Positions 60,470 to 64,000 of a stretch of 64,000 bases of DNA are shown piece by piece. The stretch is from Pseudomonas sp. QS1027 (lineage in GTDB: Bacteria > Pseudomonadota > Gammaproteobacteria > Pseudomonadales > Pseudomonadaceae). Made by a program: the position numbers and the translations under genes. Below the pieces are notes generated by a model, which saw only the letters and a list, made by a program, of their open reading frames with translations, did not search any database and was not told the origin of the DNA. The stretch covers positions 146,089-210,088 of the forward strand of contig NZ_PHSU01000005.1 of the NCBI RefSeq assembly GCF_002814235.1, in the 5' to 3' direction. Positions within the stretch are counted from its first letter, which is position 1. Each line of letters begins with the position of its first letter.

Positions 60470-60484
60470 ACCAAACCCCATCAT

Positions 60485-60955
60485 TTATTTGATTTCCAAT
60501 GCCAGATCGGCACACCAGGAGTCACCTCGGGCGCCCTGGGACAACAGATACAGCGAACGACCGCCATTATGCGGGCTAATGGTAATGGTCAGGTCGGGCT
60601 TTGGCAAAAAGCCCTCGCCCCGCTGCGGCCACTCCACCAGGCACAGGGCTTCGCCATCGAAATAGTCGCGAATGCCCATGTATTCCAGCTCTTCCGGGTC
60701 GACCAGGCGATACAGATCGAAATGGAAGGCACGGATATCACCGATTTCGTACGGCTCAACCAGGGTAAACGTCGGGCTTTTCACCGCGCCGGCATGGCCG
60801 AGGCCACGAATGATGCCCCGGGACAGGGTGGTCTTGCCGGCGCCGAGATCGCCTTCGAGGAAAATCACCCCGACGCCACGGGTTACTTCGGCGATTGTCC
60901 GGCCGAAGGCGACCATGGCCTCTTCATCCGGCAGTTGAAGAGTTAGTTCAGACAC
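60485..60955 (-). CDS. tsaE: tRNA threonylcarbamoyladenosine biosynthesis ATPase TsaE
   Basis: 156-aa P-loop ATPase needed with TsaB/TsaD to make t6A37 in tRNA. Walker A is LEGDLGAGKTTLSRGIIRGL and SPTFTLVEPYE follows. It begins with GTG and overlaps the nnrD end by 13 nt. amiB follows directly. Confidence 0.96.
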   Translation of the reverse strand: MSELTLQLPDEEAMVAFGRTIAEVTRGVGVIFLEGDLGAGKTTLSRGIIRGLGHAGAVKSPTFTLVEPYEIGDIRAFHFDLYRLVDPEELEYMGIRDYFDGEALCLVEWPQRGEGFLPKPDLTITISPHNGGRSLYLLSQGARGDSWCADLALEIK

Positions 60956-61803
60956 GGTGATTGCTCCTCCAGCAACTGTCGAATGACTGGGATCAGATCG
61001 CTGGCCGCCAGTCCACGGCCGTTTTTTCCCAACTGCTCGCCAGCGCTGGCATGCAGCCAGACCGCCAGGCAGGTGGCTTCGTAAGCAGGCAGGCCCTGGG
61101 CCCGCAGGGCACCGAGCAACCCGGACAGGACATCGCCCAGCCCGGCCGTGGCCATGGCCGGATGGCCGCGCTCGCAGATCGACAAGCGCCCGTCCGGCGC
61201 GGCGACCAGGCTGCCCGCGCCCTTGAGCACGCAGACCGCCTGGTACTGCTGGGCCAGTCGGCGCGCGGCGGCGGGACGATCCGCCTGTACAGCCGCCGTG
61301 GAAATCCCCAGCAAACGTGCCGCCTCGCCAGGATGCGGAGTGATCACGCTGTCTGTCGGCAGCATGAAGCCACCCGCCGTCAGCAGGTTCAAGGCGTCGG
61401 CATCCCAGATTTGCGGCAAGCCGGCATTGGCCGCCAGCGACAACAGGCTGCGGCTCCAGGCGGATTGGCCGAGTCCCGGGCCGACCACCAGTACGCTGGA
61501 CTGGGCCAGCAGCGTCATCAGTTGATTGGCCGACTCGATCCCCAGTGCCATCACTTCCGGCAGCCGAGCCAGGGACGCCGCCACATGCTCCGGACGGGTC
61601 GCCAGGGACACAAGACCGGCACCATTGCGCAAGGCCGCTTCGGCACTGAGCAGGATCGCGCCGCCAAAACCCCGGTCGCCGCCGATCAATAGCACATGGC
61701 CGAACAACCCCTTGTGGGCATCCAGTTCTCGTGCGGGAAGGCTCGGCAGCGTGGCGAGGGTCAATGACTGAATATCGGAAAAAAGCGGTTTGGTCTGCGG
61801 CAT
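60943..61803 (-). CDS. nnrD: ADP-dependent NAD(P)H-hydrate dehydratase
   Basis: 286-aa ribokinase-like repair enzyme that dehydrates damaged NAD(P)HX. Family motifs are GHVLLIGGDRGFGGAILLSA, ALRNGAGLVSLAT, VITPHPGEAARLLG and GHPAMATAGLGDVLSG. It is the stand-alone C-terminal half of YjeF; an epimerase half would be separate. It is divergent from queG, in the usual tsaE neighbourhood. Start at MPQTKPLFSD; the upstream frame lacks a site. Confidence 0.93.
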   Translation of the reverse strand: MPQTKPLFSDIQSLTLATLPSLPARELDAHKGLFGHVLLIGGDRGFGGAILLSAEAALRNGAGLVSLATRPEHVAASLARLPEVMALGIESANQLMTLLAQSSVLVVGPGLGQSAWSRSLLSLAANAGLPQIWDADALNLLTAGGFMLPTDSVITPHPGEAARLLGISTAAVQADRPAAARRLAQQYQAVCVLKGAGSLVAAPDGRLSICERGHPAMATAGLGDVLSGLLGALRAQGLPAYEATCLAVWLHASAGEQLGKNGRGLAASDLIPVIRQLLEEQSPCLN

Positions 61804-61866
61804 GCGTCGTCGAGCTCTGATGTCTGGCAGAATTATACGCACCAAAGCCTAGGTTTCTCCTGTCTC

Positions 61867-62955
61867 ATGCCTGTAATTAGCGTCGACCTCCCCGCCCTCG
61901 CCCAATCCATCAAGGAATGGGGCCGTGAACTGGGCTTTCAGCAAGTCGGCATCGCCGGTCTCGAGCTGGGCGAGCATGAACAGCACCTGCAACGCTGGCT
62001 CGACGCCGGCTATCACGGTGACATGGAGTACATGGGTGCCCACGGCAGCAAACGCTCGCATCCCGACGAGCTGGTGCCCGGGACATTGCGAGTGGTGTCG
62101 TTGCGCATGGACTACCTGCCGGGGGACACGCAGATGGCCCAGCGCCTGGGGCAACCGGAAAAGGCCTATGTCTCGCGCTACGCACTGGGCCGTGACTATC
62201 ACAAGCTGATCCGCAAACGCCTGCAACAGCTCGCCGAGCGTATCCAGCAGGTTATCGGGCCCTTTGGTTATCGCGCCTTCGTCGACAGCGCCCCGGTACT
62301 GGAAAAGGCCATCGCCGAACAGGCCGGGCTCGGCTGGATCGGCAAGAACACCCTGGTGCTCAACCGCAAGGCCGGCAGCTACTTCTTTCTCGGCGAGCTG
62401 TTCGTCGACCTGCCGCTGCCGGTGGACGCCCCCCACGCCACGGAGCATTGCGGGCGCTGCACGGCGTGCATGGATATCTGCCCGACGGCGGCGTTTGTCG
62501 GGCCTTATGTGCTGGACGCCCGGCGCTGTATCTCGTACCTGACCATCGAGCTGAAAACCGCGATCCCGGAAGAGTTGCGGCCGCTGATCGGAAATCGGGT
62601 GTTCGGCTGCGACGATTGCCAGATGGTCTGCCCATGGAACCGTTTCGCCCGTCCGTCCGCTGAGGGCGACTTCAAGCCCCGGCACAGCCTGGACAATGCC
62701 GGGCTGGCCGAGCTGTTCCTGTGGGACGAAGAGACCTTCCTGAAAAACACCGAGGGCTCGCCGCTGCGCCGGGCCGGTTATGAGCGCTGGCTACGCAACC
62801 TGGCGGTCGGACTGGGGAATGCACCATCGACGATTCCGGTGCTTGAAGCGCTCAATACCCGCCTGGACTACCCATCGGAATTGGTCCAGGAGCATGTGCA
62901 ATGGGCGCTGCGTCAACACGCCGAACGCAGCGCCCTGCGTCCAGTCCCGCTCTGA
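61867..62955 (+). CDS. queG: Epoxyqueuosine reductase QueG
   Basis: 362-aa cobalamin-dependent iron-sulfur enzyme for the last step of queuosine synthesis in tRNA. The catalytic region is GLGWIGKNTLVLNRKAGSYF; two 4Fe-4S clusters are bound by CGRCTACMDICPTAAF and CDDCQMVCPWN. The C-terminal HEAT-like segment is EHVQWALRQHAERSALR. Divergent from nnrD over about 60 bp. Confidence 0.96.
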   Translation: MPVISVDLPALAQSIKEWGRELGFQQVGIAGLELGEHEQHLQRWLDAGYHGDMEYMGAHGSKRSHPDELVPGTLRVVSLRMDYLPGDTQMAQRLGQPEKAYVSRYALGRDYHKLIRKRLQQLAERIQQVIGPFGYRAFVDSAPVLEKAIAEQAGLGWIGKNTLVLNRKAGSYFFLGELFVDLPLPVDAPHATEHCGRCTACMDICPTAAFVGPYVLDARRCISYLTIELKTAIPEELRPLIGNRVFGCDDCQMVCPWNRFARPSAEGDFKPRHSLDNAGLAELFLWDEETFLKNTEGSPLRRAGYERWLRNLAVGLGNAPSTIPVLEALNTRLDYPSELVQEHVQWALRQHAERSALRPVPL

Positions 62956-62964
62956 CCCAGAGAT

Positions 62965-63999
62965 TCAAACAGAAACCGCAAAACCACTGACCGGCGCCTG
63001 TATCTCAATCTCGCAACGGCGGACCTCCCGCCTCAACAGCAGCAGTGAACGTCCCGTCGAATTCCTCAGCGTTACCCGTGAGCCTTCCCCCAGCACCGCC
63101 ATCACGGGATGCGTTTCTCCGCTCTTGAACTGGATATAGGCCGGCAATTGAACGGTACGCACCACCTGTTCCAGCGCGCAGGCGCTGTGGCCATCAGCGC
63201 TCACCAGGTCGAGCCTGAATGTGCTCTTGTCCTTGAACTTGACGACCTCCAGCGAGGACAGGGACAAGTCCAACTCCGCCAGCGTCTGGCGGGCATCCCC
63301 CTGGCCGGACAGGTCCAGGCTCACTTGAGGCAAGCGCTGGAACGCCCCCTCGGGCACCACCAATTCCGTTCGGCTGCCAAAGTTCGAATCAAAGTCTTTT
63401 GATGTCAGGACGCTTTTCTTGAACTGCAGGGTGTAGGCAGTCTCGGGATGCAGCCGGACCTGATATTTGTTGAGGGCCTGCGCCTGCGGCGACTCTCCCG
63501 CCGCCCAACCGAACGGATTGGCTTCCAGCAGCAGATGAGGCGTGGCACCGAACAGCAGGATCGTCGGTAGAGGACCAAAATCCAGCACCTGCAGCCGGGT
63601 GCTCGGGGTGGAGGGCATGGTCACCATCAGCTTGCGCTCCCGCCCCCGACGGGCTTCCCGGCGACGCAGGTACCACCCCTTGTGGACCTGCTCGGTCTTT
63701 TCCTTGTCCTTGGCGTCCGACCAAGCGGCCAAATCATCCGGGCCAAGCCCTGACGGCGACAACGTATAACCCCTGGGTTGCTGGCGAACACTGGTGTCCT
63801 GGCTAACCGCACCAATGTCCTTGAGCGGATTGGTCTGATCGTTATCGTCCGCATCATTGATCATCGGCGTCAGAAGAAGATCGACGCCCTCTTCCCGCAA
63901 GCCGCTGAACAGTTGATCCGCCGCCTGGCGCATCTGCTGCTGGGTCAGGATCCCCGGCAGAGTCGAAGCGCCGAACAGATTGCTGAAGAACAGACCCAC
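62965..63999 (-). CDS. Unknown protein, 5' end probably beyond the window
   Basis: At least 344 aa, convergent with queG at a 9-bp gap. The only visible start is a GTG at the very last bases, so the gene likely begins outside the window. Visible parts are a Gln/Arg-rich region (LTQQQMRQAADQLFSGL), a basic stretch (GWYLRRREARRGRERKLMVT), and a beta-rich half with repeats of hydrophobic strands (FGPLPTILLFGATPHLLLEA; SLDLSGQGDARQTLAELDLS). No known domain is recognised. In P. aeruginosa queG is followed by orn, so this is an accessory insertion. Confidence 0.55.
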   Translation of the reverse strand: MGLFFSNLFGASTLPGILTQQQMRQAADQLFSGLREEGVDLLLTPMINDADDNDQTNPLKDIGAVSQDTSVRQQPRGYTLSPSGLGPDDLAAWSDAKDKEKTEQVHKGWYLRRREARRGRERKLMVTMPSTPSTRLQVLDFGPLPTILLFGATPHLLLEANPFGWAAGESPQAQALNKYQVRLHPETAYTLQFKKSVLTSKDFDSNFGSRTELVVPEGAFQRLPQVSLDLSGQGDARQTLAELDLSLSSLEVVKFKDKSTFRLDLVSADGHSACALEQVVRTVQLPAYIQFKSGETHPVMAVLGEGSRVTLRNSTGRSLLLLRREVRRCEIEIQAPVSGFAVSV

Positions 64000-64000
64000 T

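Overview
The window is chromosomal DNA of a Pseudomonas, most likely of the P. fluorescens group. The evidence is gene content and order: the block tsaE-amiB-mutL-miaA-hfq-hflX-hflK-hflC, then hisZ-purA and rlmB-rnr, and the rpsF-rpsR-DUF2232-rplI-dnaB block. The amaA/amaB/LysR lysine-catabolism locus, a periplasmic azurin, high GC and several REP/REPIN repeats of the TGTAGGAGC and GTGGCGAGGGGGCTTG types agree. There is no integrase, transposase, prophage or CRISPR array. Names rest on motifs and context; no database search was possible.

Layout. 1-2 kb: end of a urease accessory cluster (ureF, ureG, HupE/UreJ). 2-4 kb: an AGE-family sugar isomerase and an SDR oxidoreductase. 4.1-4.87 kb: a long non-coding stretch with same-strand DnaA-box-like nonamers. 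4.9-10 kb: branched-chain amino-acid ABC transporter livKHMGF (minus strand), with five phased direct repeats upstream of livK. 10.3-14.4 kb: L-pipecolate oxidase and piperideine-6-carboxylate dehydrogenase (lysine to 2-aminoadipate) with a divergent LysR regulator. 14.6-16.7 kb: NAD salvage pair pncB-nadE. 16.8-18.6 kb: an unknown membrane-anchored protein, azurin and small ORFs. 18.8-25.5 kb: a three-gene transglutaminase / ATP-grasp-alpha-E cluster. 25.7-28.8 kb: accessory island with a membrane-protein pair resembling a toxin and its immunity protein, and an AlbA/Schlafen-type regulator. 28.9-31.2 kb: radical SAM YgiQ. 31.4-39.1 kb: two tandem giant proteins (1249 and 1316 aa) with a dermonecrotic-toxin-like N-terminus and a C-terminal region that reads as a SET methyltransferase-like fold. 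39.2-46.6 kb: dnaB, ribosomal genes, rlmB, rnr. 46.7-47.2 kb: duplicated tRNA-Leu(CAG). 47.4-61.8 kb: chemoreceptor, purA, hisZ, the hflC-to-tsaE cluster, nnrD. 61.9-64 kb: queG and an unknown protein cut by the window end.

The most novel material is the tandem SET-like giant proteins, followed by the putative toxin/immunity pair, the DnaA-box cluster and the livK repeat array. The remainder is ordinary Pseudomonas core metabolism and housekeeping.
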